This document shows positions 18,607 to 29,871 of a DNA stretch of 64,000 bases, in pieces; the stretch's first letter is position 1, and each line of letters starts with the position of its first letter. Made by a program: the position numbers and the translations under genes. Source of the stretch: Photobacterium aphoticum (GTDB taxonomy: Bacteria > Pseudomonadota > Gammaproteobacteria > Enterobacterales > Vibrionaceae); contig NZ_LDOV01000015.1 in NCBI RefSeq assembly GCF_001029435.1, positions 1 through 64,000 of the forward strand. Reading direction: 5' to 3'. The notes under the pieces were generated by a model, which had not been told where the DNA came from, ran no database searches, and worked only from the letters and a program-made list of their open reading frames with translations.

Positions 18607-20621
18607 TATTGATCACCCTCTAGCTGAGCCACGAACGCACGCACTTCTGCCGGCAACGCAATGTCATCACCGTACTTCGGCAACAACGGCGTCGCGGTAT
18701 TTGGCATCAAGCGCAGGCCCTGATCTTGGCGGTACAACTGCTCGGCACGGATGTAGTTGTACTTACGCTGGGTGATCCCGTCCGCCGTCACACCATCACG
18801 AATGATAGTCGGCTTGATGAACACCATCAGGTTGGTTTTGGCTTTGGTGGTATTGGTCGACTTGAACAAGTGGCCCAGTACCGGAATGTCACCCAACAGC
18901 GGAATTTTCTGCTCGCTCTCGTTGGTTTGATCTTGGATCAAACCGCCCAGTGCAATCATCTGGCCGTCTTGTACCAGTACCGACGTGGTCAACTGACGTT
19001 TCGAGAAACGTACGTCCACCGCCCCGTCCGCACCCAGTACGTTCGACACTTCTTGTTCAATTTTCAGCTGGACCGAGTCACCTTCGTTGATCTGCGGAGT
19101 CACGTTCAGCTTGATACCCACTTCCTTACGCTCAACGGTCTGGAACGGGTTGTCATTGTTCGAGCTGGAGGTCGAACCGGTCACCACCGGCACCTCTTCA
19201 CCGACGATGAACGACGCTTCGCCGTTATCCATCACGGTAATGCTTGGCGATGACAGAATGTTGGAGTTACGGTCTGAGGCCACGGCATTCACCAGCATGG
19301 TCCAGTCCCCCATCACGATACCCAGTGCGGCACCGTTCACGCCGCCCAGTACGCTGGCCAGTGTGCTGAAATCCCCGTCTTCGGTAATGGTACGGACCTG
19401 CTCGATACCGTTGGCATCAATATAGGTTTCACTGCGGGTGGTTTCCTTGGCATCTTCCAGACCGACAGCGTATTGCGAGATCGGTACCCCAGAGTTACCA
19501 AACTGCACCACACCGCCATCCAGCGTGCCCCACTGCACCCCGAAGTTCACGCCGTCACCTTCTGACAGCTCCACAATCATCGCTTCAATCAGTACCTGTG
19601 CTCGACGGATATCCAATTGGGCAATGATGTTTTCCAGCGCGCGCATGATATCTGGCGGCGCCGTCAGGATCAGGGCATTGGTATCGACGTGGGCAGAAAT
19701 CATCACGTCATTCTTGCCCCCCGCCGATTTCCCGTTACCGTTTTTCTCGGCCTGCAGGTTGTCGGACACCCCTTTCAGGACATCGACCATGTCTTCGGCA
19801 TTGGCGTATTTCAAATACACCACGCGGTTATTCCCCGAAGAAGCCATTTCTTTATCGAGCTGGCGGATCAAACGCTTCAAGCGCTCACGCACTTTCGGAT
19901 CACCCGACAGCAAGACGGAGTTGGTACGGTCATCGGCCACCAACTTTGGCTGCAAAAATTCCGGCGTCGATTTTGCGTCTGCCGTCTTATTTAAGGCATC
20001 CACAATACGCACCATTTCCGCCGCTGAGGCATTACGCAGCTCGACCACATCAATTTCTTTGTCACCGGCGCGGTCAACACGCTCGATGATTTCTGCCAGA
20101 CGGTTTACCGTCGCGGCACGGCCGGTGATCATAATGATGTTAGCCGGATCGTAGTGCACCACGTTACCGGCGCCGGCGTTATCGTTCAGCTGACGCAATA
20201 GCGGCGACAGCTCACGCACAGAGACGTTACGAACCGCAATAACACGGGTCACGACTTCATCGCCTTTGACCGTGTTGCCATCACCCACTACCGGAATGGC
20301 TGAGATTTTCGCGTCTTTATCGCGGACAACTTTCAGGACACCGTTGTCCATTTCAACAACAGCGAAACCATAGACTTCAAGCACGTTGAGGAAAAACTGG
20401 TAATACTGTTCATCATTAAGCAGATCATAGCTGCGCACATTCACCTGGCCGCGCACTGCAGGATCGACAATGATTGTCTTTTGCAGGTTACGTCCAACAA
20501 TGTTGATGAACTCCTGAATATCGGTTCCTTTGAAACTGGCACTAAACTCACTTGCGAGTGCTGAGCTACACATCAAGCTGCTCAGTAGCCAGAGGGCACT
20601 TTTACCCATCCATTTTTTCAC
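18606..20621 (-). CDS. gspD: Type II secretion outer-membrane secretin D
   Basis: GspD forms the outer-membrane channel. The 671-residue precursor has a signal peptide ending near ALASE, N0-N3 domains (N0 begins [20 protein letters not shown]), the secretin core with [18 protein letters not shown] and [11 protein letters not shown], and the S-domain at the C-terminus for pilotin binding. GTG 20621 is taken as the start because GGAG lies seven bases upstream and the product (VKKW...) resembles EpsD; ATG 20609 is the alternative. It follows gspC by 38 bp. Confidence 0.96.
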   Translation of the reverse strand: MKKWMGKSALWLLSSLMCSSALASEFSASFKGTDIQEFINIVGRNLQKTIIVDPAVRGQVNVRSYDLLNDEQYYQFFLNVLEVYGFAVVEMDNGVLKVVRDKDAKISAIPVVGDGNTVKGDEVVTRVIAVRNVSVRELSPLLRQLNDNAGAGNVVHYDPANIIMITGRAATVNRLAEIIERVDRAGDKEIDVVELRNASAAEMVRIVDALNKTADAKSTPEFLQPKLVADDRTNSVLLSGDPKVRERLKRLIRQLDKEMASSGNNRVVYLKYANAEDMVDVLKGVSDNLQAEKNGNGKSAGGKNDVMISAHVDTNALILTAPPDIMRALENIIAQLDIRRAQVLIEAMIVELSEGDGVNFGVQWGTLDGGVVQFGNSGVPISQYAVGLEDAKETTRSETYIDANGIEQVRTITEDGDFSTLASVLGGVNGAALGIVMGDWTMLVNAVASDRNSNILSSPSITVMDNGEASFIVGEEVPVVTGSTSSSNNDNPFQTVERKEVGIKLNVTPQINEGDSVQLKIEQEVSNVLGADGAVDVRFSKRQLTTSVLVQDGQMIALGGLIQDQTNESEQKIPLLGDIPVLGHLFKSTNTTKAKTNLMVFIKPTIIRDGVTADGITQRKYNYIRAEQLYRQDQGLRLMPNTATPLLPKYGDDIALPAEVRAFVAQLEGDQ

Positions 20622-20659
20622 AAATAACTCCTGCGCTATCGCATGTTCGCCTTGAACCA

Positions 20660-21562
20660 CTACTGCAGCTCAATGTAGATATCATGTAACTGACCTTCAC
20701 GTTCAACGGTCAGCGTAAAGTCCGTGGCATTTGATAACTCCGTCCACAATTTTGCCATTACGGCTGCATCGGTTAAGTCGTTGCCATTCAGACTTACCGC
20801 CAGATCATTGGTTTTCAGGCCAACTGCGTCAAACAATGCTCTGTCCTTACCCGGGTTCACTCGGTAGCCCACCAGTGCCCCATCCCGCTTCACCTGAGAC
20901 AATCGAATGTAGCTAAACAGCGACTGCGGCTTCTCAAGAATTTCTTGCTTAATGCGCCCAAGCTCTGACGCCGGTTTGGCAGCTGGGGTTGGCGCTGGTC
21001 GCTTCGCGACCGCCGGGCGTGCGGGGGTAGACGCTTTATTAAAATCGACCCCATCAAGCATCAGGGTTTCGTCGCGGCCATTGTTACGGATAATGACGCG
21101 ATCGGCATACACCGCCTGCAAGGTGGCACGGGTGCCATCAATGGCTTCATCAATACCGTATGTGTTTTGTTTGCCACGGTGGGTGATCACGGCCAGAGCC
21201 GTTTTCGCATTATTACTGGCAACCAGACCCACCAGAGTCAGGCTTAAGCGGGTTTGCGGCGCATCCTGCTTCACAGGCTGCTTTTGTTCTACCACGGGTG
21301 CATTTTTCTGATACCGGCCAAACAGATTCATAGCCAAAATTTTCGGCACTTCATCACGCCCTGCCGCAACATTGCCTGAGGCAACAACCGGGGCAGGCTG
21401 CCAACGTGCAGGCGCCACGGTCGGCTGGAAGAATGACCACACAAGACGCCCTAAAATCCAAGCAAAGAGAATGACTAAAAACCACGTCAGGAAGCGAGTG
21501 AGTGAGCGAACGGAAACCCAGCGCTTCGACTGCAATGCCCCTAACCAATTTGCTGCTACCAT
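20660..21562 (-). CDS. gspC: Type II secretion protein C
   Basis: The first gene of the operon. GspC connects the inner platform to the secretin. The 300-residue protein has one membrane helix (FLTWFLVILFAWILGRLVW, about residues 24-42), the homology region that binds GspD (LTLVGLVASNNAKTALAVI), and a C-terminal PDZ domain with the loop ALFDAVGLKTNDLAVSLNG. The start ATG 21562 has GGA about six bases upstream. The promoter of the operon should lie in the 292 bp shared with hslR. Confidence 0.94.
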   Translation of the reverse strand: MVAANWLGALQSKRWVSVRSLTRFLTWFLVILFAWILGRLVWSFFQPTVAPARWQPAPVVASGNVAAGRDEVPKILAMNLFGRYQKNAPVVEQKQPVKQDAPQTRLSLTLVGLVASNNAKTALAVITHRGKQNTYGIDEAIDGTRATLQAVYADRVIIRNNGRDETLMLDGVDFNKASTPARPAVAKRPAPTPAAKPASELGRIKQEILEKPQSLFSYIRLSQVKRDGALVGYRVNPGKDRALFDAVGLKTNDLAVSLNGNDLTDAAVMAKLWTELSNATDFTLTVEREGQLHDIYIELQ

Positions 21563-21854
21563 GAAAAATCCATTGTCCTGCGGAAATTAATAAATAAGCG
21601 TGAAGCCAAGGACTTCACAGGATACCGTCCCAAGGGTGAAACAGCATCGTAAAATTGCTACTAGATAACATATTACCAAAAGAGATCACGGAAAAATTAC
21701 ATCAACTATCAATAGACTAGCTATTTTATGCAAGATATTCCCAAATTGTCGTTGAAATCCCGAGTCAATATCACCATTTAATTACTCTTGACCGCATGCT
21801 GACGCTGTGTCGGCAATATGGTACTTTTACCGCCCTTTGGCGAAGGAGCAAATT

Positions 21855-22265
21855 GTGGGCCAGCACACATCCCATTCGGACACCTTACAAGTGCGTCTCG
21901 ATAAATGGTTATGGGCAGCACGTTTTTATAAGACGCGCTCCATTGCCCGCAATATGATCGATGGCGGCAAAGTGCATTACAACGGTCAGCGCACCAAGCC
22001 CAGCAAACTGGTGGAGGTCGGCGCTGAACTGCGCATCCGACAGGGTAATGAAGATAAAACCGTCATTATCGAAAAACTGTCTGACAGCCGTCGCGGTGCC
22101 CCTGAAGCACAAACCCTTTACCGGGAAACCGCAGAAAGTCTTCAGCGACGTGAAGAGCACGCGACCTTGCGTAAACTCCACGCTTTTGACAGCCCGAGTC
22201 CCGAGAAGCGTCCGGACAAAAAGCAACGACGCGATATAATTAAGTTTAAAAGTAATTCCAATTAA
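21855..22265 (+). CDS. hslR: Heat shock protein 15 (ribosome-associated S4 protein)
   Basis: Hsp15 binds 50S subunits that carry a stalled nascent chain with tRNA and helps recycle them. The 136-residue protein has an S4 RNA-binding domain (VRLDKWLWAARFYKTRSIA, then GGKVHYNG) and a basic C-terminal tail. The start is GTG 21855: AAGGAG lies exactly six bases before it, and the longer frame from 21807 adds residues with no family support. Its 3' end leads to hslO after 94 bp, as in E. coli. Confidence 0.94.
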   Translation: MGQHTSHSDTLQVRLDKWLWAARFYKTRSIARNMIDGGKVHYNGQRTKPSKLVEVGAELRIRQGNEDKTVIIEKLSDSRRGAPEAQTLYRETAESLQRREEHATLRKLHAFDSPSPEKRPDKKQRRDIIKFKSNSN

Positions 22266-22359
22266 TGCGATTAGGTAACAAGATCGTGAAATAGTTTCAC
22301 TTTCGTGGAACTAAGCCGCAAATTGGAACTTCTAGTCACCTGCTGGAGAATACAAGCGA

Positions 22360-23238
22360 ATGACAAAAGACAGTCTACACCGTTACCTGTTCGACGGTGT
22401 TTCCGTACGTGGTGAATTGGTTCAGCTAGGCGAGACCTACCAAGAGATCATTTCTAGCCAGGCTTACCCGGCACCGGTACAAACCCTATTGGGTGAACTG
22501 CTCGTGGCAACCAGCCTGCTGACCGCCACACTGAAGTTTGAAGGTTCGATCACTGTACAGCTACAGGGCGACGGTCCCGTATCACTGGCGGTGATCAACG
22601 GCGATCACAACCAGCAGCTACGTGGTGTAGCGCGTTGGAATGGTGACGTCCCTACCACAGGCTCAATCCATGATCTGATGGGTAAAGGCCACATGGTGAT
22701 CACCATCACCCCTGAGAAAGGTGAGCGTTACCAAGGCGTGGTTGGCCTGGAAGGTGACAACCTGGCAGCGTGCCTAGAAGGTTACTTCAACAATTCTGAG
22801 CAGCTAAAAACCCGTATCTGGCTACGCACTGGCGAGCTAAACGGTGAAGCGAAAGCAGCCGGTATGTTGTTGCAGATCATGCCGGATGGCCAAGGCCATG
22901 AAGGTGATTTCGCGCACCTAGAACAACTGACTGACACCGTGAAGAACGAAGAGCTGTTCAGCTTGGACGCGCAGGATATCCTATACCGTCTGTACCACCA
23001 AGAAACGGTACAACTTTTTGAACCACAAGCAGTTAGCTTCCAGTGTGGTTGTTCACGTGAGCGCAGCGCATCGGCGATCTGCTCCATTGACCGCGCGGAA
23101 ATCGATCGCATTGTGGCAGAAGACGGTAAGATCTCGCTGCACTGTGATTACTGTGGCAGCAGCTACGACTTCGACAACGTTGATGTCGCTGCACTGTTTG
23201 AAAATGCCGCTGCAAGCAACAGCAACCAGGTGCATTAA
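22360..23238 (+). CDS. hslO: Redox-regulated chaperone Hsp33
   Basis: Hsp33 is a cytoplasmic holdase activated by oxidation. The 292-residue protein has the linker and C-terminal zinc centre with all four Cys: CGC (about residue 231) and CDYC (about 263). On oxidation these form disulfides, release zinc and expose the binding surface. A hairpin-forming GTGAAA/TTTCAC lies in the hslR-hslO gap (22286-22300). Ribosome binding site CTGGAGAA precedes the ATG. Confidence 0.97.
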   Translation: MTKDSLHRYLFDGVSVRGELVQLGETYQEIISSQAYPAPVQTLLGELLVATSLLTATLKFEGSITVQLQGDGPVSLAVINGDHNQQLRGVARWNGDVPTTGSIHDLMGKGHMVITITPEKGERYQGVVGLEGDNLAACLEGYFNNSEQLKTRIWLRTGELNGEAKAAGMLLQIMPDGQGHEGDFAHLEQLTDTVKNEELFSLDAQDILYRLYHQETVQLFEPQAVSFQCGCSRERSASAICSIDRAEIDRIVAEDGKISLHCDYCGSSYDFDNVDVAALFENAAASNSNQVH

Positions 23239-23272
23239 TTAGTCATTCTAATTAAGCCTGAAAGTTAATTAC

Positions 23273-23301
23273 AAAAAGCCAGCCTCGCGCTGGCTTTTTT
23301 T
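23273..23301 (+). terminator. Rho-independent terminator after hslO
   Basis: GCCAGC, loop, GCTGGC followed by seven T, 35 bp after the hslO stop. The 250 bp beyond it up to pckA hold no gene and must carry the pckA promoter; I could not name an operator in it. Confidence 0.92.
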
Positions 23302-23555
23302 ATGCCTCTAACGAATTTCCCTTCTTTTACTGAAACTTAGTAACACGTAAGTTACGCTTTTTTCAGAACAAATATTAATCATTTGAACTGGCGCACAAGC
23401 TTCACAGCACGGTAAACTTATTCACTCTAAACATTTAAAACTTTTACTTATCCTTAACTTTTTAATGGTTAATTTTTGATAAACATCCCTGATTTACCCC
23501 CTTAGGGTTGCTAGCATGGTCAACAGTTAAACAACATCTTACCCAAGGAGCACCT

Positions 23556-25187
23556 ATGACAGTCATGAACGTCGAAAAAAAGGTTGCAAAAAATATGAAC
23601 CTATCACAATACGGTATCAGCAATGTTACAGAGATTGTTCGTAACCCAAGTTATGAAACTCTGTTCGAGGAAGAAACCAAACCCGGCCTGGAAGGATACG
23701 AAAAAGGTATCGTGACAGAGCTAGGTGCTGTTTCTGTTGATACAGGTATTTTCACCGGCCGTTCACCAAAAGATAAGTTCATCGTAAAAGATGACACCAC
23801 CAAAGATACCCTATGGTGGGCAGACCAAGGCAAAAACGATAATAAGAGCATTGGTCAGGAAGCGTGGAATGATCTGAAAGAACTTGTGACTAATCAGCTA
23901 TCGGGCAAACGTCTGTTTGTGATCGATGGTTACTGTGGCGCCAACCCTGATACCCGCCTATGCATTCGTGTGATCACGGAAGTGGCATGGCAGGCGCACT
24001 TTGTGAAGAACATGTTCATTCGTCCAAGTGACGAAGAACTGGAAAGCTTTGAGCCAGATTTCGTCGTGATGAACGGCGCGAAGTGCACGAACCAGAAGTG
24101 GGAAGCGCACGGCATGAACTCTGAAAACTTCACCGTTTTCAACCTGACAGAGAAAATGCAGCTGATCGGCGGTACATGGTACGGCGGCGAAATGAAGAAA
24201 GGTATGTTCGCGATGATGAACTACTTCCTTCCGCTACAAGGCATCGCGTCTATGCACTGTTCTGCGAACATGGGTAAAGACGGTGACGTGGCGGTATTCT
24301 TCGGCCTGTCTGGCACAGGTAAAACAACCCTGTCTACCGATCCAAAACGCGCTCTTATCGGTGATGATGAGCACGGCTGGGATGACAACGGCGTCTTCAA
24401 CTTTGAAGGCGGCTGTTACGCGAAGACCATCAACCTGTCGAAAGAAGCAGAACCTGATATCTACAATGCGATCCGCCGTGACGCACTGCTAGAAAACGTC
24501 ACAGTTCGCAGCGACGGTGCGATTGACTTCGACGACAACTCGAAGACAGAAAACACCCGTGTGTCTTACCCAATTTACCACATTGAAAACATCGTTAAGC
24601 CAGTATCAAAAGGCGGTCACGCAAACAAAGTGATCTTCTTGTCTGCCGATGCCTTCGGTGTACTACCTCCAGTGTCTAAGTTGACACCAGAGCAAACCAA
24701 GTACCACTTCCTGTCTGGTTTCACCGCGAAACTGGCCGGTACTGAGCGCGGCATCACTGAGCCAACGCCAACCTTCTCTGCCTGTTTCGGTAACGCGTTC
24801 CTGACGCTACACCCAACTAAGTATGCAGAAGTACTGGTTAAGCGTATGGAAGCTGCAGGCGCTGAAGCTTACCTGGTGAACACCGGCTGGAACGGCTCTG
24901 GCAAGCGTATCTCTATCCAAGATACACGCGGTATTATCGATGCGATCCTTGATGGCTCTATCGATACCGCTGAAACCAAGCACATTCCAATCTTCAACCT
25001 TGAAGTACCAATGGCACTACCAGGTGTGGATCCAGAAATCCTTGACCCACGTGACACGTACACTGACCCACTACAGTGGGAAAGCAAGGCGAAAGATTTG
25101 GCAGAGCGCTTTATCACCAACTTTGACAAGTACACGGATACCGCAGAAGGGGCAGCCCTGGTTGCAGCTGGCCCTCAGCTAGACTAA
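23556..25187 (+). CDS. pckA: Phosphoenolpyruvate carboxykinase (ATP)
   Basis: PckA converts oxaloacetate and ATP to PEP and CO2, the entry step of gluconeogenesis. The 543-residue protein has the substrate loop [12 protein letters not shown] (about residue 65), the P-loop [11 protein letters not shown] (about 250), the metal site with DDEHGWDD, and the lid region near [12 protein letters not shown] 23556 has AAGGAG five bases upstream and gives the family length (E. coli 540). Codon use is markedly biased, as expected of a strongly expressed gene. Confidence 0.97.
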   Translation: MTVMNVEKKVAKNMNLSQYGISNVTEIVRNPSYETLFEEETKPGLEGYEKGIVTELGAVSVDTGIFTGRSPKDKFIVKDDTTKDTLWWADQGKNDNKSIGQEAWNDLKELVTNQLSGKRLFVIDGYCGANPDTRLCIRVITEVAWQAHFVKNMFIRPSDEELESFEPDFVVMNGAKCTNQKWEAHGMNSENFTVFNLTEKMQLIGGTWYGGEMKKGMFAMMNYFLPLQGIASMHCSANMGKDGDVAVFFGLSGTGKTTLSTDPKRALIGDDEHGWDDNGVFNFEGGCYAKTINLSKEAEPDIYNAIRRDALLENVTVRSDGAIDFDDNSKTENTRVSYPIYHIENIVKPVSKGGHANKVIFLSADAFGVLPPVSKLTPEQTKYHFLSGFTAKLAGTERGITEPTPTFSACFGNAFLTLHPTKYAEVLVKRMEAAGAEAYLVNTGWNGSGKRISIQDTRGIIDAILDGSIDTAETKHIPIFNLEVPMALPGVDPEILDPRDTYTDPLQWESKAKDLAERFITNFDKYTDTAEGAALVAAGPQLD

Positions 25188-25206
25188 TCCCTGATCTCGT
25201 CAGTAC

Positions 25207-25233
25207 AAGCCCCTCTTTATGAGGGGCTTTTTT
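25207..25233 (+). terminator. Rho-independent terminator after pckA
   Basis: AAGCCCCTC, loop TTTAT, GAGGGGCTT followed by T-run, 19 bp after the pckA stop. Confidence 0.92.
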
Positions 25234-25298
25234 ATGCTTGCGACCCCGCTTTTCCCGCTTAATAATGACATCAACTGTCGCCATATCTGGGAGTGTGC

Positions 25299-27434
25299 AT
25301 GCGCCTGTTAGGGAAACTGACTGCTACCGTTATTATTCTGCTGCTTGTGAGCGTCATTCTGTTTCTCACGCTGCTGCATACCCGCTTTGCCACACCGGTG
25401 GTGGTATGGACGCTGAACCAACTCAGTCCGTATCCGATCACGGCGACCCACGTGGACTACACATTGCGCGAACCGCTCAGCGTCGCGATCACCCAGCCCC
25501 GCCTGCAACTGGATGAGACCCATGCGTTGCAAGCTGACCGCCTCGCGCTTTGGCTGAGCCCGCACACCCTGACTCAGTGGCACTGGCAGTTTGATACCAT
25601 TTTGATCGACCGCCCGCAGTGGCCAGCCGCCACCCATGACAAGACAACAACCCCCTTCTCTCTGCCGTTTGCACTACCCGCGATCCAATCACAACGCTTG
25701 GCCCTGCGTAATGTGTCCGGTGAGTGGCAAGGCCTGCAACTGACCGACGGCCAGTTGGAATGGGATCAGTGGGACTATCACCCCGACACTCACACACCGT
25801 TCTGGCAGCAGAGCCAAGGCAATGTCCGCTTAGCGGCGAAACAACTGCAATGGCAGGATATCACCCTGCACAACGTGTTGATTGACGGCGAACACCACGA
25901 CCAGACCTGGCTGCTACACGGCCTCTCGGCTCAGTGGCAGCACACCCGTCTCAATGGTCAGGCAATATATGACCACCAGCGCCACCACGTAACCGTGGCG
26001 CAGCTCACCCTGAGTGACGGGCAATGGCAAACCGCTACACCACTGGCACAACTGCAGCACGATGTCCTGGCGCGCATTCCCCGCGATCTCACCGCCACTA
26101 TTGAGCGATTAGACATCCTTAACACCAGTATGGAAACGGCGGATTTCACGCTCAATCAAGCCAGCCTGTCACTAGAAAACTGGCAATGGCCACAAGCAGT
26201 CAATACCCAAACGGATGCCTTGCTGTCGTTCAGCGCCGACAGCGGTCGCTGGCATGACACCGCCTTTACCGATCCGCTCCTCGATCTTGCCTTCAGCCCG
26301 AATACCATCACCCTACAAGGGGCGGCAGTCAATTTAATGGAGGGTTATGTACAGGCCGCCGGCAGCCTGAGCCCGCACCAATGGGCGCTGGATAACCTCA
26401 GCATCAATGGCATCAAATGGCTGTTACCGGCCGACTGGCGCACTTCACTAATGGCCCTGATGGCCCCGTTGCAACAAGCCACACAAGCACCGTCCCTTCG
26501 TATCAAACAGCTGGCGATCCGCCATACCAACCTGACCGACAGTAACGCCGAGTGGCCGTGGCAGATCAGTGGCCTGAACCTCGACGGACACGATCTGACA
26601 CTGATGGAAAACGGGCAATGGGGCTTGTGGCACGGCGAGTTGACCAGCGGCGCGCAACTGGTGAGCCTGAATACGGTGGAGATGCAGGCACCGTGGGTAG
26701 ACATGAGCGCGAAAGAGGGCGACTGGCAATTGCATCAGGCCATTTTGCCGTTCAAAGATGGACTACTGGATATCAAAGGCCACTGGGCGTTACACCAACA
26801 AGGGCAACCGTGGGCACTCGCCGTCAATGGTGACAGCCTGCCTACCCACCTGCTTGCACAATGGCTGGATCTGCCACTGCCAATCCACGGGAAAATGGAC
26901 ATAACTGGACAGGCAGAAGGGTTGGGGCAAGACGCGGTGAGCTTGGCTTACAGCTTGGCAGGGGATATCGAGGTGAGTTTTCGTGATACCCGCTTGGCAG
27001 GCTCACCCGAAGCGCTATGGCAACAGTGGACGCAAAGAAAACCGGGACAGGCAGAAACCGTAACGACAACGAGCCCCCGCCCAGATGCGGTGATAAGCAC
27101 CGAGATCACCACAGAGCAAGATCTCAACCAAGATCTCAACATCGCACCTCAGGCCATCACCTTATCGCCGCTGCGCCTGCACAGCGAGCGCGGGCAGATC
27201 CGCTTTACACCGATGACCTTAAACAGCCCGACCCTGCAAGCGACCTTACAGGGGGAGGGGGAGTGGGATCTGGCCAAGCCTGATACACAGCAAATCCAGC
27301 TAAAAGCACGCTATGACTGCCAGCAACTCCACCGTCAGTGGGCGGGAGCCAGCAGCACAGCATCAACAGGGGATCACGCCTCGGCGTCGTCGATTTCCGT
27401 CTCCTCCACCGGGTGTGCGGGGAACAACATATAG
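25299..27434 (+). CDS. AsmA family protein
   Basis: The 711-residue protein has one N-terminal membrane anchor (about residues 8-28) and then a long, Gln/Trp-rich, beta-strand-type region, the pattern of AsmA/TamB/YhdP-like bridge proteins that sit in the periplasm and move lipids between membranes. The assignment to AsmA-like proteins rests on this pattern and on the similar gene after pckA in Vibrio; the precise subfamily is uncertain. ATG 25299 is favoured by GGGAG five bases upstream (GTG 25293 also possible). Its last 61 bp overlap the convergent fabY gene, and both reading frames are intact there. Confidence 0.75.
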   Translation: MRLLGKLTATVIILLLVSVILFLTLLHTRFATPVVVWTLNQLSPYPITATHVDYTLREPLSVAITQPRLQLDETHALQADRLALWLSPHTLTQWHWQFDTILIDRPQWPAATHDKTTTPFSLPFALPAIQSQRLALRNVSGEWQGLQLTDGQLEWDQWDYHPDTHTPFWQQSQGNVRLAAKQLQWQDITLHNVLIDGEHHDQTWLLHGLSAQWQHTRLNGQAIYDHQRHHVTVAQLTLSDGQWQTATPLAQLQHDVLARIPRDLTATIERLDILNTSMETADFTLNQASLSLENWQWPQAVNTQTDALLSFSADSGRWHDTAFTDPLLDLAFSPNTITLQGAAVNLMEGYVQAAGSLSPHQWALDNLSINGIKWLLPADWRTSLMALMAPLQQATQAPSLRIKQLAIRHTNLTDSNAEWPWQISGLNLDGHDLTLMENGQWGLWHGELTSGAQLVSLNTVEMQAPWVDMSAKEGDWQLHQAILPFKDGLLDIKGHWALHQQGQPWALAVNGDSLPTHLLAQWLDLPLPIHGKMDITGQAEGLGQDAVSLAYSLAGDIEVSFRDTRLAGSPEALWQQWTQRKPGQAETVTTTSPRPDAVISTEITTEQDLNQDLNIAPQAITLSPLRLHSERGQIRFTPMTLNSPTLQATLQGEGEWDLAKPDTQQIQLKARYDCQQLHRQWAGASSTASTGDHASASSISVSSTGCAGNNI

Positions 27435-28309
27435 GTACCGGAAAACGTCGCCGCTAAGGTTTCATCACTGTAGACCTGCACCTTAACCATCACGCGCCCT
27501 TTGCGGCGCTGGGCCAGACGTTCGACGTCTCCTTGCAGATCTTCGACCGTGACCACCGCGCGCGGACGCTCGCGAACCGGCGACAAATAACGGATATGGC
27601 TGTCGGCCAGAATAATGTCAGCTTCCAGTTTGCGCTCTTTGAGCAGCATCCAGGTAAAGCCCCACCCGGCGAGGGTCGCCATGGTGAAGATACTGCCGGC
27701 AAACATGCTTTCATTGGGATTGAGATTGGCATTAATAAGGGCGCTGACTTCAAACCGGTACCCAGTGTACTGGCTGATCCGCACCCCCATCTTTTCACTG
27801 ATCGGGATCTGCGCCTGCCACAAGCTTTGCAGCTCCTGACACCATTCGGGATGGCGCACCACCTCATTCATCGGATCGAGGCGTTTGAGCATTTGCTGAT
27901 GGCGCACCGGCCCCCGCTCTTCGCTCAATTCGCCCTGGTTGGTAAAACCACTGCGGGCATAAAACGGAATCGCCTCTTCCCGCGCATTACACACTAACCG
28001 CTTGGCCCCTTCCTGGCGAGCCAGCGATTCGAGCGCCATCAACACAATGGCGCCCATGCCCTGATGACGGTGATCCGGGTGCACCGCCATGTAACGGATC
28101 TGACCATCGTTATCCGGCGTCATATACAGTCGCCCAATCGCAATGGTCTGTCCGTTGTCACTCACAATCATGCGATGACAGCTCATGGCATCATACGCAT
28201 CCCGCTCTGATCCCACCGGCATGTGCCAAGGTTCACGCAGCATCCGCCACCGAAAATCGTAATAGCGGGCCAGCTCGTCATCCGTTTTAGGGGTGATCAG
28301 TCGAAACAT
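27374..28309 (-). CDS. fabY: GNAT acetyltransferase-thioesterase fusion (YiiD/FabY type)
   Basis: The 311-residue protein has an N-terminal GNAT domain (about residues 1-145, acetyl-CoA loop VHPDHRHQGMGAIVL) and a C-terminal hotdog-fold thioesterase-like domain (SALINANLNPNESMFAGSIF, about residues 190-205). This two-domain layout and its place after yihY-dtd match E. coli YiiD, now called FabY, which supports initiation of fatty acid synthesis when FabH is absent. The 3' end overlaps the AsmA-like gene. The symbol is by homology and synteny only. Confidence 0.82.
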   Translation of the reverse strand: MFRLITPKTDDELARYYDFRWRMLREPWHMPVGSERDAYDAMSCHRMIVSDNGQTIAIGRLYMTPDNDGQIRYMAVHPDHRHQGMGAIVLMALESLARQEGAKRLVCNAREEAIPFYARSGFTNQGELSEERGPVRHQQMLKRLDPMNEVVRHPEWCQELQSLWQAQIPISEKMGVRISQYTGYRFEVSALINANLNPNESMFAGSIFTMATLAGWGFTWMLLKERKLEADIILADSHIRYLSPVRERPRAVVTVEDLQGDVERLAQRRKGRVMVKVQVYSDETLAATFSGTYMLFPAHPVEETEIDDAEA

Positions 28310-28360
28310 GAAATCCTTCTCCTGCTTGTCGTTATGCGGGCATTGCCCGTGATTCTGTCC

Positions 28361-28798
28361 TTATACCTGCAACCAGAAGGTCACAGGCCCGTCATTGAGC
28401 AAGGCCACTTTCATGTCTGCGGCAAAAATACCGGTTTCTGTTTGGATGCCGTTGTCTTTACAACACGCCACAAAATACTCGTACATGCGCTCGGCATCTG
28501 TCGGGTGTGCGCCGGTCGAAAAGCTCGGACGCATGCCGCTTTTGGTATCGGCCGCCAGAGTAAACTGCGACACCACCAACACACTGCCACCTGCTTGCTG
28601 CACGTTCAGGTTCATCTTACCGTTGTCGTCTTCAAACACGCGGTAACCTAACACCTTATCACGCAATCGCTTCGCTTTGGCTTCATCATCGCCTTTTTCG
28701 ACGCCCAGCAACACCAACAGCCCCTTGCCAATCGCACCGGTCACCTGACCGTCTACCGTGACACTGGCTTCGCTTACGCGCTGAATAAGTGCAATCAT
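28361..28798 (-). CDS. dtd: D-aminoacyl-tRNA deacylase
   Basis: Dtd hydrolyses D-aminoacyl-tRNAs and Gly-tRNAAla to protect translation. The 145-residue protein has both hallmarks: SQFTLAAD (about residue 77) and NDGPVTF near the C-terminus, whose Gly-cisPro rejects L-amino acids. It sits 21 bp after yihY and 51 bp before fabY on the same strand, the E. coli order. Confidence 0.97.
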   Translation of the reverse strand: MIALIQRVSEASVTVDGQVTGAIGKGLLVLLGVEKGDDEAKAKRLRDKVLGYRVFEDDNGKMNLNVQQAGGSVLVVSQFTLAADTKSGMRPSFSTGAHPTDAERMYEYFVACCKDNGIQTETGIFAADMKVALLNDGPVTFWLQV

Positions 28799-28819
28799 TC
28801 TTTCCTTACCTATTATCGT

Positions 28820-29803
28820 TTATTTCGAGTGTTCTTGATTCTCAGATGCCGGATGCGCCGTTTCTGAGGGCAGGTGTTGTGCCTGCGCGATGGCTTCTAG
28901 TTCCGCCACCGTCGGCACGGTCGGCTGGGCCGCTTTACCGTCCGGATGCCAGTGCTTACGTTCCCCGAGACTGGCGGTGATCTCCGCGCCAAACAGCACG
29001 ATACACCAACACAGGTACACCCACACAAACAGGATAGGCACCACCGCCAATGCACCGTAAATCACCTGGTATGACGGGAAGTTGGAGATATACAGGGCAA
29101 AGCCCTTCTTGCTCAGCTCAAACAACACGCTGGCAATCACCGCCCCTAACAGGGCATGGCGAAAACGCACCTTGGTATTAGGTACCAGCAGGTACAAGCC
29201 TAAGAAAGCACTGCTCGACATCAATACCGGCAACCAGCGCAGCGTGCGCTGAAACAGCCCGTTGACCGCTTCACTGTCGAGCAAATTGAGCGAGCCCAAA
29301 TAGGAGCTGACCGCAATACTTGAACCCACCAACACCGGGCCCAATGTCAGCACCATCCAGTAAATGGAAAACGAGATCACCGGACGGCGCTTTTCATGCA
29401 CCCGCCAGATGTAGTTCAGCGACTGATCAATTGATGAAATCAGCATCATCGCCACCACAAACAGCGCCCCGATCCCCACCGCCGTCATCTTGCCGGCATT
29501 GGCCACGAATTCATTGAGGTATTGTTTCACCACCTCGCCCGCTGCCGGGACAAAATTCTCAATCACAAAGTTTTGCAGCAGCTCACCGAGACCGGCAAAC
29601 ACCGGAAATGTCGACAGCGCCGCAATCACCACGGTGATCAACGGCACCAGGGAGAGCAGCGTCACATACGCCATCGACCCTGCCGTTACCGTGAGTCGAT
29701 CATGGCTAATCCGGTGATGTAAATAGCCCATATACGCTACCACAGTCTGCACCGATTGCCGCCAGTGGTGCTTGCCAGTTATCTTTTTGTCAGCCATAGT
29801 CAT
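28820..29803 (-). CDS. yihY: YihY/BrkB family inner-membrane protein
   Basis: A 327-residue polytopic membrane protein with about six hydrophobic segments, the first near residues 45-65 (TAGSMAYVTLLSLVPLITVV). The family was once called RNase BN in error; its true role is unknown, possibly transport. The C-terminal 40 residues are hydrophilic. Start ATG 29803 or ATG 29797 cannot be told apart by ribosome binding site. Confidence 0.9.
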   Translation of the reverse strand: MTMADKKITGKHHWRQSVQTVVAYMGYLHHRISHDRLTVTAGSMAYVTLLSLVPLITVVIAALSTFPVFAGLGELLQNFVIENFVPAAGEVVKQYLNEFVANAGKMTAVGIGALFVVAMMLISSIDQSLNYIWRVHEKRRPVISFSIYWMVLTLGPVLVGSSIAVSSYLGSLNLLDSEAVNGLFQRTLRWLPVLMSSSAFLGLYLLVPNTKVRFRHALLGAVIASVLFELSKKGFALYISNFPSYQVIYGALAVVPILFVWVYLCWCIVLFGAEITASLGERKHWHPDGKAAQPTVPTVAELEAIAQAQHLPSETAHPASENQEHSK

Positions 29804-29871
29804 GTCAATATTTGCTTGTTTTCTCTTTAAAATGCCCGTTAGAGAAGATTCTAGAACACTTGGAGATCCTT

